This document shows, piece by piece, positions 1-6,915 of a stretch of 6,915 bases of DNA; the first letter of the stretch is position 1; each line of letters opens with the position of its first letter. The notes under the pieces were generated by a model that had not been told where the DNA came from, ran no database searches, and saw only the letters and a program-made list of their open reading frames with translations. The stretch lies in assembly GCA_905236275.1 (NCBI GenBank), contig CAJOPI010000132.1, positions 1 to 6,915 on the forward strand. The letters are read 5' to 3'. The translations under genes were made by a program, and so were the position numbers. Source of the stretch: an uncultured Lachnospiraceae bacterium. Lineage in GTDB: Bacteria > Bacillota > Clostridia > Lachnospirales > Lachnospiraceae.

Positions 1-69
1 ATTAAAAGCATCTGCAAATGTCTCTTTCTTCCCTAAATACTGTTTTGCCTCAGCATCAAGCGCACCCAC
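1..69 (-). CDS. N-terminal fragment of a probable Rpn-family recombination-promoting nuclease (cut by window edge)
   Basis: Only the first 23 codons are visible and the frame is open to base 1. The start is a GTG at 67-69, chosen because a near-ideal Shine-Dalgarno sequence lies 7 nt upstream. The peptide contains KQYLGKKETFADAFN. The K-x-Y-L/M ... F-A-D-A-F-N pattern close to the start is what I know from the Rpn family, long annotated as 'putative transposase/invertase' (TIGR01784-type), which is very common in Lachnospiraceae. Family members carry a PD-(D/E)XK endonuclease core and have been linked to RecA-independent recombination. The catalytic core would lie outside the window and cannot be checked. 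The gene is on the same strand as the nucleotidyltransferase, 128 nt downstream of its stop. The family call rests on pattern recognition of a short stretch; that a gene starts here is much surer than what it encodes. Confidence 0.62.
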   Translation of the reverse strand, partial: MGALDAEAKQYLGKKETFADAFN

Positions 70-74
70 TGCGC

Positions 75-82
75 CACCTCCT
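75..82 (-). promoter_or_regulatory. Strong ribosome binding site for the GTG-started gene at the left edge
   Basis: The minus strand reads AAAGGAGGTG immediately upstream of the GTG at 67-69, with 7 nt between GGAGG and the start codon. This is nearly the full anti-16S complement. It supports GTG as a real start even though only 23 codons follow in the window. Confidence 0.8.
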
Positions 83-197
83 TTATACTGGCAGCACAAT
101 TATGCGCCTTGTCTTCTTAAGCTGATTTTAACACAATCAAGGTTTAGTTTCCATATTTTTATGAATGGCGGCTGTCAGCTGCGGTCAGCGTTATATT

Positions 198-821
198 TTA
201 CCCCACGTCTTCTCCTTTCCGTTCAGCATCTCTTTTTGCAATTTCCGCTTTTTTCTTTTCGATAAGTTCCTTGATATTAACCTTCTTCCGGGGATTTTTC
301 TTCTTCTCTTTTTCCAAGTTCTTTTTAGCAATTTCTTCTCGTTTTTTCTTTTCCATTGCTTTCTTTTTAGCTATTGCCATTGCTTCGGATATTGCCTTAA
401 GCCTGTTGGCGTGACCTTTCAAAGCATCCGCTTTTTCCTTCAGGTATTTCTCCATTTCTGTCAGGTATTCGGCAAGGGCGGAATCGTCTTCAAAATTATG
501 AGGATTAAAATCGACTTTCACTTGGTTAATATAAACTGCATTCTCATTCAGCAGATTATAGAAATCATCCTCCCGCTCTTTACCCTTGTAGCAGACAAGA
601 ATATCCAGATCAGAATTTTCCCTTTCTATTCCTCTGCACCGGCTTCCGACAACTATAATATCTGTCAGTTCACCTTCAATTTCATATGCATCCATAACTG
701 CCTTAACATGATTCCTGATATTCTCTTCCACATCCCAGGAATCCATATCATCTATCAGATGAAAGTTTTCACTGGTCCTCAGCTTAAACTTCCGTATTAT
801 TTCAATCGGATCATTATCCAT
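198..821 (-). CDS. MNT-like nucleotidyltransferase (pol-beta fold) with lysine-rich C-terminal tail
   Basis: This 207-residue protein carries the pol-beta nucleotidyltransferase signature. GSRCRG starts at G59-S60 and is followed after ten residues by D71-L-D73. A third carboxylate is D104 in VKVDFNP. All three metal-binding acids are present, so an active nucleotide transferase is expected. The substrate is unknown. The GSRCRG-LE...SDLD, EREDD and VDFNP pattern matches the nucleotidyltransferase module I know from polyvalent proteins of Clostridia conjugative elements, where it is often part of a larger chain. Residues 115-207 are helical and highly charged. From about residue 152 they form a lysine-rich tail with repeated KKK runs, possibly a coiled coil or a nucleic-acid contact. 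The ATG at 819-821 was chosen over an in-frame TTG at 861-863 because AAGGAG at 832-837 precedes it by 10 nt. It lies 25 nt after the stop of the helicase-methylase gene, so cotranscription is likely. No HEPN toxin partner is visible. Confidence 0.85.
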   Translation of the reverse strand: MDNDPIEIIRKFKLRTSENFHLIDDMDSWDVEENIRNHVKAVMDAYEIEGELTDIIVVGSRCRGIERENSDLDILVCYKGKEREDDFYNLLNENAVYINQVKVDFNPHNFEDDSALAEYLTEMEKYLKEKADALKGHANRLKAISEAMAIAKKKAMEKKKREEIAKKNLEKEKKKNPRKKVNIKELIEKKKAEIAKRDAERKGEDVG

Positions 822-831
822 ATAATTCACG

Positions 832-837
832 CTCCTT
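832..837 (-). promoter_or_regulatory. Ribosome binding site fixing the nucleotidyltransferase start
   Basis: AAGGAG on the minus strand, within AGGAAGGAGC at 831-840, sits 10 nt before the ATG at 819-821. An in-frame GTG at 828-830 is only 1 nt from this site and too close to use. The in-frame TTG at 861-863 lies upstream of it. The site falls in the 25-nt gap after the stop codon of the preceding gene, an arrangement that suits translation of the second gene from the same mRNA. Confidence 0.75.
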
Positions 838-846
838 CCTTCTGTT

Positions 847-3800
847 TCATATAGCCTGTTCAAGCACTTTCGTATGCTTTTCCTCTGTCTGTATAGTTTC
901 CTTCTCAGTTTTTTTATCCATATTCAGCAACGCATTAAGCTCTGCAAGTTTCTCCAGCTTTTCATTCAGCTCCGCTTCTTTCGGGAACGGTTTTGAAACT
1001 TCGCTTTTGGCTGCTTCAAGCTGGTTTTTGACATTTGCAAGCTTGTCTTTTGCATCATTCAGTTCTTTACCCATACCGTCTAAAAGATTGTTCATCCTTG
1101 TTATATTTCCTGCCAGATCACGACGAAGCTCTGCATTATGACTTACAGCACCTTTCAGATTCAGAATATACTGCATGGTCAGCGGTTCAAATGAAGCTGC
1201 CATCTTAAAACCGTTATATTCGCCTATATTTTCCGACGAAACACCTAATGGTATCTTCTTACAGGCTTCTATCAGTGCAGTACCACCTTCTTTCCGCTCA
1301 TGAAACGTGTTTCCCTTAATAATAATTTTGAACTCTTCATTATCTGCGGGCTTATTCATTTCATAGAGCTTGATATCCTTTTCGAGCCCTTCTATCTTTT
1401 CCGTAAGCTGAGCTATCTGCCTCGGATAGTCTTTCGATATATTATCCTCAAGCCTGTATTTCTGACTCATGAAATTCGACTTTGCAAGTTTCAGCTTCGC
1501 CACATCCACATCAAGTGACATCTTAAGTTTTATATTTTCATTCCCGGTCGCAAGTGCCTTAACTTCTGCAAATGTGAGTGCTGTTTCGTCAATATCCTCG
1601 CAGGACCGCACCGGACTTTTGCTCGTCATTATCTGTGATATGAATTTCTGCTTGTTCTCAAGCGTCTGCCACATGTACGCGTCAAATGTATTTTCTGTTA
1701 TATATCTGAATATCTTTACCTTTTTGTTTTTATTACCCTGCCGCAATATTCGGCCTTCGCGTTGTTCGATGTCAGACGGCCGCCAGGGTATATCTAAATG
1801 ATGAAGAGCTATAAGTCTATCCTGGCAGTTTGTTCCAGCCCCCATCTTTGCAGTTGAACCCAAGAGAAAACGGACCTGTCCGCTTCTTACCTTTGCAAAC
1901 AGCTCCGCTTTCTGATTTTCCGTATGAGCATCATGAATAAATGCTATTTCATTTTGATCTACGCCACGTTCTATAAGTTTGTCCCTTATATCGTAATAAA
2001 CGCTGAAGGATCCTTCACCATGAGGTGTCCCCAAGTCGCTGAAAATCAACTGGGTGGATTTGTCTTCCGCGGTTTCCTTATAAATTTCATAAGCCCGGCT
2101 GACACACGCATTTACCTTTGAATTCTCGTCATCAGACAGCATATCGCTTATCATCCTCTGATCAAGTGCCAGCTTTCTTCCGTCATTTGTTATTCGAAGC
2201 ATATTGTCTTCCGAAGGATCTACCGAACTGTTTCTAACTTTTTCCGCCCTGTCGGCAAGAGCCTCGACCATTTCCTTCTGCGCTTCGCTCGGTTTTAATT
2301 TTACATTCTCATATTCTGCTTCAGGTATGGGCAGATTAAGCATATCAGCCGTTTCTATATCTGCACACTCCTTAAAAAGTGATATTAGTTCCGGCAGGTT
2401 AAAGAACTTTGCAAATCTTGTTTTTGCCCTGTATCCCGTTCCTTCCGGTGCAAGCTCTATTGCCGTAGTTGTTTCCCCAAAAGTCGAAGCCCATGCATCA
2501 AACTGATCGAGTCCCATTTTCCTCAAGGTACTGAACTGCAGATAACGCATATTTCCATAAAGCTCCACGACGCTGTTACTCAACGGTGTCGCAGTAGCAA
2601 ATGTAACTCCCTTACCTCCGGTAAGTTCATCCATGTACTGACATTTGTTGAACATATCCTGTGATTTCTGAGCCTCATTTTGCGCTATTCCCGCAACATT
2701 CCTCATTTTGGTATAAAGGAAAATATTTTTGTAATTATGTGATTCATCGCAGAAAATACGGTCAACCCCAAGCTGTTCAAAGGTTACAACATCATCTTTT
2801 TTCGAATTATCGTTGAGCCTATCAAGCTTTGTAAGCAGCGTTTTCTTCAGTTTCTCCATTTCCTTTATTGTATAACGCTCGCCCCTTTCAGCTTTCGTCT
2901 GCGATATGGCTTCCGTTATCTCATCAATCTGCCGCTGTATTATTGCTGTCTGGCGTTCTACCGAAAGAGGGATTTTCTCAAACTGGCTATGTCCGATTAT
3001 TACCGCATCATAATCCCCGGTTGCAATTCTTGAGCAGAATTTCTTTCTGTTTGCCGGTTCGAAATCCTTTTTTGTAGCAGCAAGAATATTTGCTCCGGGA
3101 TATAGTCTTAAGAAATCACTCGCCCACTGCTCTGTAAGATGATTCGGCACGACAAACAGTGACTTTTCTGCAATTCCAAGTCTTTTGAGTTCCATTGCCG
3201 CAGCCGCCATAGTATATGTCTTTCCTGCACCGCATACATGGGCGAGAAGGGTATTATCCCCATATAGTATATGTGCAACTGCATTCTTCTGATGCTGCCT
3301 TAACTCTATGTCGGGAGTCATTCCGGGGAATTTCAGATGTGATCCGTCGAACTCTCTCGGCCTGACGGAATTGAATTTCTCATTATAAAGATTTACAAGC
3401 GTTTCCCGTCTTTCCTGGTCTCTGAATATCCAGTCCTTAAATGCTTCTTTTACTGCCTCTTGCTTCTGGCTTACCAGCATGGTTTCCTTTTTATTCAGCA
3501 CACGCTTTTCCTTTCCGTCTTCAATCATAATGTCGTAAACCCTGCAGTCCTTCAGATTCAGCGTATCTTCAAGTATTTTATAAGCATTCATTCGGCTGGT
3601 CCCGTAAGTCATTGTTGTCATTACGTTTCCATAATCGGCATTTTTTCCTTTGATGTTCCACGTTCCCGTCACGTTTGAAAACTGTGTCCCTATGGTTTCC
3701 CTTCTGAAATGATATTCCGGTGTCTGGAACACTTCTTTCATGAAATCGTTTATATATTCTGTATCAATCCATGTAGCACCAAGCCTGACTTCAATGTCTG

Positions 3801-6800
3801 ATGCTTCGAGTGGTTTGGGCATGACCTTTTTAAGAGCCTCCGCATTTACTATATACTCAGGATGGCTTTCGGCATAAATTTCTGCTTCCCTAAGCTTATC
3901 CCTTATATTTCCGGACAGATATTCATCCCCTGTCTGCCATTCGCCCGACAGAGGTTCCTTGAAGATCACGTTATTTAATTCCGTTTTTATTTCGTCCTCA
4001 GTTTTCCCGCAAAGTTTTGACATATACTCCATATCGACTTTTGCTTTTTCGGAAAGTGATACTGCAAGGGCTTCAGCTGCCGTATCAACAGTTGTAACGC
4101 TTATAGATCTTTTGATAGTTCTCTTGCTGAACATATCAGCCTTACCCTTGAAATTGCCTTCTTCATCTATATTTTCAAGAGAGCACAGAAGACAGTATCC
4201 CGAATCACTGTTAAATGCCCTGCGGTTGCTCTTGTCATTTATCCTTCCGTATTTTTCGCTGAAATCATCATATAATCTATTCAGTTCTCTCTGACATTCA
4301 CTTATCTTTTCATCTGATGCCTCATTAAGTTGTAGGTCTATAAGTTTCCTCGTGCAGTCCCTTATGCCTATCATACCGATGATTCTCGCCTTTTGGTTCT
4401 CCGACGAAGCTCCCGGTTTCATCAGTGAGTTTTCACGATAATAAACCTCACCGTCAACTATACCAAAGCTGAAATTCCTTATATCTTCTGAAGCCGGAAC
4501 AGCTTCCTCTTCCATCTCGATATCTTCATCGATTTCAGCCGGTTCATAGTTTCCCTTTAAATAGCTCAACGCCCGTTCAAGCTGAACATCAAAGTTCTCG
4601 GATTCATCTGCAACGCAGGCTGTTTCCATTCCGAAAGGTCCTGATACCATTTCCATCTTTCCTACTATCATCTCAGGATGTTCGGCATAATATTTATTTA
4701 CGCTTATTCCATTTGCATCTTCCTTCAGATTTATCCAGTCGTCTTCAATCTGTGAAATGTCCACCAGCTTGTCCCTTTTCTTTAAGAAGAGGATATCCGA
4801 TGTCACTTCTGTTCCCGCATTTTCCTTGAAAGCATTATTTGGAAGTCTGACCGCACCAATTAGTTCGGCTCTTTCCGCAAGGTATTTCCTCACAGATGTA
4901 CTCTGCTTATCCATTGTTCCCTTGCTTGTTACGAAAGCTATCACTCCGCCGGGGCGTACCTTATCCAATGTTTTGGCAAAGAAATAATCATGTATCTGGA
5001 AGTTAAACTTATCATACGGTCTGTCGCTAACCTTGTAGTTTCCAAACGGGACATTTCCTACCGCTACGTCAAAGAAATCATTTTGGAAATCTGTCTTTTC
5101 AAAACCGCTGATCCGTATATTTGCTTTCGGATATAGCTGCTTTGCAATCCTTCCCGTCAGACTGTCAAGCTCTACTCCATATAATTTGCTGTCATTCATG
5201 GAATCCGGGAGCATACCAAAGAAGTTACCAACTCCCATTGAAGGCTCAAGGATATTTCCTTTTTCAAATCCCATCCTTTCAAGTGCCAAATAAATACTTC
5301 GTATTATTACCGGGCTTGTATAATGTGCGTTAAGCGTACTCTCTCTTGCTGAATTATATTCTGTATCTGTAAGAAGTCCTTTTAATCTCTGATATTCCAC
5401 AGACCAGCTGCTCTTGGTATCATCGAAGGCATACGCAAGTCCACCCCAACCGACATATTTTGATAGGATATGCTGCTCCTCGGCTGTTGCAGGTCTATTT
5501 TCATTCTCAATCTGTTTCAGGGTTGTTATGGCGTTTATATTATCCCAGAATTTGCTCCTGGCATTACCCTTTCCAAGATCATCATCTGAAATCTTATAAT
5601 TCTGAGCCGGTATCTGCTGCTTAAAAGTCTGCGATACTTCGTCTTTAATAATACTATGAAATTTATCCCAATCTTCTTCCGATACATAAGTTAGCTCGTC
5701 AAAATCAAGGTATTTGAGCTCATTATCTATAAGTTCTCTGAGGCTTTCATATTTATTTTCCGATACCTTCTGACCGCCAATCGCAAGGTTTATACTGTTA
5801 TTTTTCAGGTCAACTGATGCCTGGACTTCATGTTCTCTGCCATCGCTTTCATCAGTGAGATCAGTATATGCAATCTCGATATTATCAAGGTTTATAAAAT
5901 CTGCCTCGTGCTCATATTCCCTTATACAGAAATCATTTATGAGACTTTCCGCCTCTTCCATTTCAGCTATTAGTCCGGGAAGCTCTGAAACTGATATTTC
6001 ATTATTTCCCTCAGCTTCAGTTATTACCGTATTTTCATCAGTTTTCTCATTGTCGTTCGAAAGGATTCTGTCCGCTTTTTCTTTCTTATACTCCACGTAG
6101 GCTGCCTTTGCCTTATCAGATAAATACCTATCCTCCGCTATAAGCTCGCGGATACGCTTCTCCACCACGTTCCAGTTCAGTAGTACCGAAGCATAAGGCG
6201 CAGTGATGTTTCCTTTTTCAAGTTTGATTCCCCTTGCATCATGGTCTTCCCAGCTTTTATCATTTCCAACAAGGGCATGGGACTGACCGCCCGTACCGTA
6301 TTCATTCTTAAGAAAAGCCACGTTATCCCTGCTGTCATGACCTTCCATGAAATAATCATATATTCTGAATAATCCATTTGAAACGCTGCTTCCATGCGTA
6401 ATGCGGGAATCTATCTCATCCAGCGTAATGAAATCTTCAAGTCGAACTTTAACTTGATCTGATAGTGGAAACTCAATCCGGTCTTTGCCAATATCAGATA
6501 TCTCATTTAGAAGATAGTCCGGCTCTTTAACATACCGCCATTTAAGAGTTATTTCTCCATCATCGAGCTTGTCCGCATAGTCGCTTATCTCATCAGCAAG
6601 AAGCTTTCTTCCTTCATGCGTAGACAATAACTCTTTCAACCGCTCAATACTCTCGGGATAATTATTGCCCTTAAGTGAGAGAGATTCTGGCAAATCATCA
6701 ACTCCGTCCCGGAAGAAATAATATATCTGATCCGCAATCCTGTTTTTTTCAACTGAATCCACAAGTGCAGCTTCATCCCTTGACATATATGTTCCATTTT

Positions 6801-6915
6801 CAACCATCTGACGTGTAAGTTCCTCAACAAGACTCCAGCTGTATCTGTCAGCAGAATCAACCTTTGCCGAATTACCTGCTGCTATCCGAAGACCTGTTTC
6901 GTCATACCATACTGA
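847..6915 (-). CDS. Giant polyvalent N6-DNA methyltransferase / SNF2-like helicase fusion of conjugative elements (5' end outside window)
   Basis: There are 2,022 residues visible; the frame stays open for 36 codons upstream of the ATG at 6805-6807, which I use as residue 1. Residues 130-245 form a conserved N-terminal module ([23 protein letters not shown]), followed by an acidic linker and a predicted beta-rich stretch at 325-375. The methyltransferase spans about 440-680: YVGWGG 451-456, HYTSP 495-499, SAM-binding EPSMGVGNF 521-529, acidic E546, and motif IV NVPFG 585-589 (the usual form is NPPY/F). A family-specific connector ([11 protein letters not shown] 957-967) leads to the helicase, about 1165-1715: GAGKT 1193-1197, VVPNH 1219-1223, DESH 1354-1357, TATPLSNS 1405-1412, GAGTNCQ 1656-1662, [10 protein letters not shown] 1682-1691. 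A charged helical insert lies at 1285-1339. Residues 1755-1965 are mostly charged helices. In family terms this is the Firmicutes mobile-element helicase-methylase, DarB-like in layout. An anti-restriction or DNA-protection role is inferred. All helicase motifs look intact and no frameshift is seen. Confidence 0.92.
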   Translation of the reverse strand, partial: SVWYDETGLRIAAGNSAKVDSADRYSWSLVEELTRQMVENGTYMSRDEAALVDSVEKNRIADQIYYFFRDGVDDLPESLSLKGNNYPESIERLKELLSTHEGRKLLADEISDYADKLDDGEITLKWRYVKEPDYLLNEISDIGKDRIEFPLSDQVKVRLEDFITLDEIDSRITHGSSVSNGLFRIYDYFMEGHDSRDNVAFLKNEYGTGGQSHALVGNDKSWEDHDARGIKLEKGNITAPYASVLLNWNVVEKRIRELIAEDRYLSDKAKAAYVEYKKEKADRILSNDNEKTDENTVITEAEGNNEISVSELPGLIAEMEEAESLINDFCIREYEHEADFINLDNIEIAYTDLTDESDGREHEVQASVDLKNNSINLAIGGQKVSENKYESLRELIDNELKYLDFDELTYVSEEDWDKFHSIIKDEVSQTFKQQIPAQNYKISDDDLGKGNARSKFWDNINAITTLKQIENENRPATAEEQHILSKYVGWGGLAYAFDDTKSSWSVEYQRLKGLLTDTEYNSARESTLNAHYTSPVIIRSIYLALERMGFEKGNILEPSMGVGNFFGMLPDSMNDSKLYGVELDSLTGRIAKQLYPKANIRISGFEKTDFQNDFFDVAVGNVPFGNYKVSDRPYDKFNFQIHDYFFAKTLDKVRPGGVIAFVTSKGTMDKQSTSVRKYLAERAELIGAVRLPNNAFKENAGTEVTSDILFLKKRDKLVDISQIEDDWINLKEDANGISVNKYYAEHPEMIVGKMEMVSGPFGMETACVADESENFDVQLERALSYLKGNYEPAEIDEDIEMEEEAVPASEDIRNFSFGIVDGEVYYRENSLMKPGASSENQKARIIGMIGIRDCTRKLIDLQLNEASDEKISECQRELNRLYDDFSEKYGRINDKSNRRAFNSDSGYCLLCSLENIDEEGNFKGKADMFSKRTIKRSISVTTVDTAAEALAVSLSEKAKVDMEYMSKLCGKTEDEIKTELNNVIFKEPLSGEWQTGDEYLSGNIRDKLREAEIYAESHPEYIVNAEALKKVMPKPLEASDIEVRLGATWIDTEYINDFMKEVFQTPEYHFRRETIGTQFSNVTGTWNIKGKNADYGNVMTTMTYGTSRMNAYKILEDTLNLKDCRVYDIMIEDGKEKRVLNKKETMLVSQKQEAVKEAFKDWIFRDQERRETLVNLYNEKFNSVRPREFDGSHLKFPGMTPDIELRQHQKNAVAHILYGDNTLLAHVCGAGKTYTMAAAAMELKRLGIAEKSLFVVPNHLTEQWASDFLRLYPGANILAATKKDFEPANRKKFCSRIATGDYDAVIIGHSQFEKIPLSVERQTAIIQRQIDEITEAISQTKAERGERYTIKEMEKLKKTLLTKLDRLNDNSKKDDVVTFEQLGVDRIFCDESHNYKNIFLYTKMRNVAGIAQNEAQKSQDMFNKCQYMDELTGGKGVTFATATPLSNSVVELYGNMRYLQFSTLRKMGLDQFDAWASTFGETTTAIELAPEGTGYRAKTRFAKFFNLPELISLFKECADIETADMLNLPIPEAEYENVKLKPSEAQKEMVEALADRAEKVRNSSVDPSEDNMLRITNDGRKLALDQRMISDMLSDDENSKVNACVSRAYEIYKETAEDKSTQLIFSDLGTPHGEGSFSVYYDIRDKLIERGVDQNEIAFIHDAHTENQKAELFAKVRSGQVRFLLGSTAKMGAGTNCQDRLIALHHLDIPWRPSDIEQREGRILRQGNKNKKVKIFRYITENTFDAYMWQTLENKQKFISQIMTSKSPVRSCEDIDETALTFAEVKALATGNENIKLKMSLDVDVAKLKLAKSNFMSQKYRLEDNISKDYPRQIAQLTEKIEGLEKDIKLYEMNKPADNEEFKIIIKGNTFHERKEGGTALIEACKKIPLGVSSENIGEYNGFKMAASFEPLTMQYILNLKGAVSHNAELRRDLAGNITRMNNLLDGMGKELNDAKDKLANVKNQLEAAKSEVSKPFPKEAELNEKLEKLAELNALLNMDKKTEKETIQTEEKHTKVLEQAI

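Noticed and set aside
94..107. Imperfect inverted repeat (minus strand GCGCA-TAAT-TGTGC) upstream of the left-edge gene
   Set aside because: The arms are only five bases with one mismatch (G-U if transcribed). This is too weak to call an operator or hairpin without comparison to relatives.
111..178. Possible promoter for the left-edge gene (CTGACA at 173-178, TTGATT at 135-140, minus strand)
   Set aside because: Neither hexamer has a convincing -10 box at 16-18 nt spacing, so no promoter is claimed.
166..190. GC-rich block with GTCAGC twice at a 10-nt period, just after the nucleotidyltransferase stop, considered as a terminator
   Set aside because: The best stem is about 4 bp and no T run follows on the minus strand, so a rho-independent terminator is not supported.
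165..854. Long plus-strand open frame opposite the nucleotidyltransferase gene, rich in Phe, Leu and Cys
   Set aside because: Its composition is the antisense image of Lys/Glu/Arg codons. It has no ribosome binding site I can see and no recognisable domain, while the minus-strand frame has complete catalytic motifs.
822..863. Longer nucleotidyltransferase starting at TTG 861-863, overlapping the upstream stop
   Set aside because: No ribosome binding site precedes the TTG. A strong AAGGAG lies between it and the ATG at 819-821, which also begins where homologs seem to begin.
198..863. MNT-HEPN toxin-antitoxin pair
   Set aside because: The enzyme is MNT-like, but neither neighbour is a small HEPN protein; upstream is the giant helicase-methylase and downstream a likely nuclease.
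6177..6395. Minus-strand 72-codon open frame inside the giant gene
   Set aside because: It is out of frame with the conserved N-terminal module, lacks its own signals and resembles nothing known.
6636..6860. Minus-strand 74-codon open frame near the right edge
   Set aside because: It overlaps the giant gene in another frame. The giant frame is continuous with family-like sequence here, so this is a shadow.

Overview
The window suggests a Gram-positive, low-to-mid GC Clostridia genome, most likely Lachnospiraceae or a close relative. The evidence is strong AGGAGG-type ribosome binding sites, frequent ATA and AGA codons, and protein families I recognise from Lachnospiraceae conjugative elements. 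All supported genes lie on the minus strand. Read in the direction of transcription, the window runs from 6915 down to 1 and is almost entirely coding.

From 6915 to 847 lies one giant gene, open at the right edge, with 2,022 residues visible. It encodes an N6-adenine-type DNA methyltransferase domain followed by a superfamily 2 (SNF2-like) helicase domain. Accessory modules lie at the N-terminal side and charged helices at the C-terminal end. This is the large 'polyvalent' helicase-methylase carried by integrative conjugative elements of Firmicutes. Its general architecture resembles the phage P1 anti-restriction protein DarB. The gene has no start in the window, so the ATG at 6807 should not be used as its start.

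After a 25-nt gap, from 821 to 198, comes a small nucleotidyltransferase with a complete set of catalytic carboxylates and a very lysine-rich C-terminal tail. A clear ribosome binding site fixes its start. In related elements this domain accompanies or is fused to polyvalent proteins. The two genes are therefore probably cotranscribed and serve the same mobile element, perhaps by protecting incoming DNA or by countering host defence. That role is inference.

Bases 70-197 are a short non-coding gap without a convincing promoter or terminator. From 69 to the left edge, the first 23 codons of another gene begin with GTG behind a near-perfect Shine-Dalgarno sequence. They look like the start of an Rpn-family (PD-(D/E)XK) recombination-promoting nuclease.

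No tRNA, rRNA, CRISPR array, insertion sequence or attachment site was seen. No conjugation machinery is in the window, so its placement in a mobile element rests on the gene families alone.
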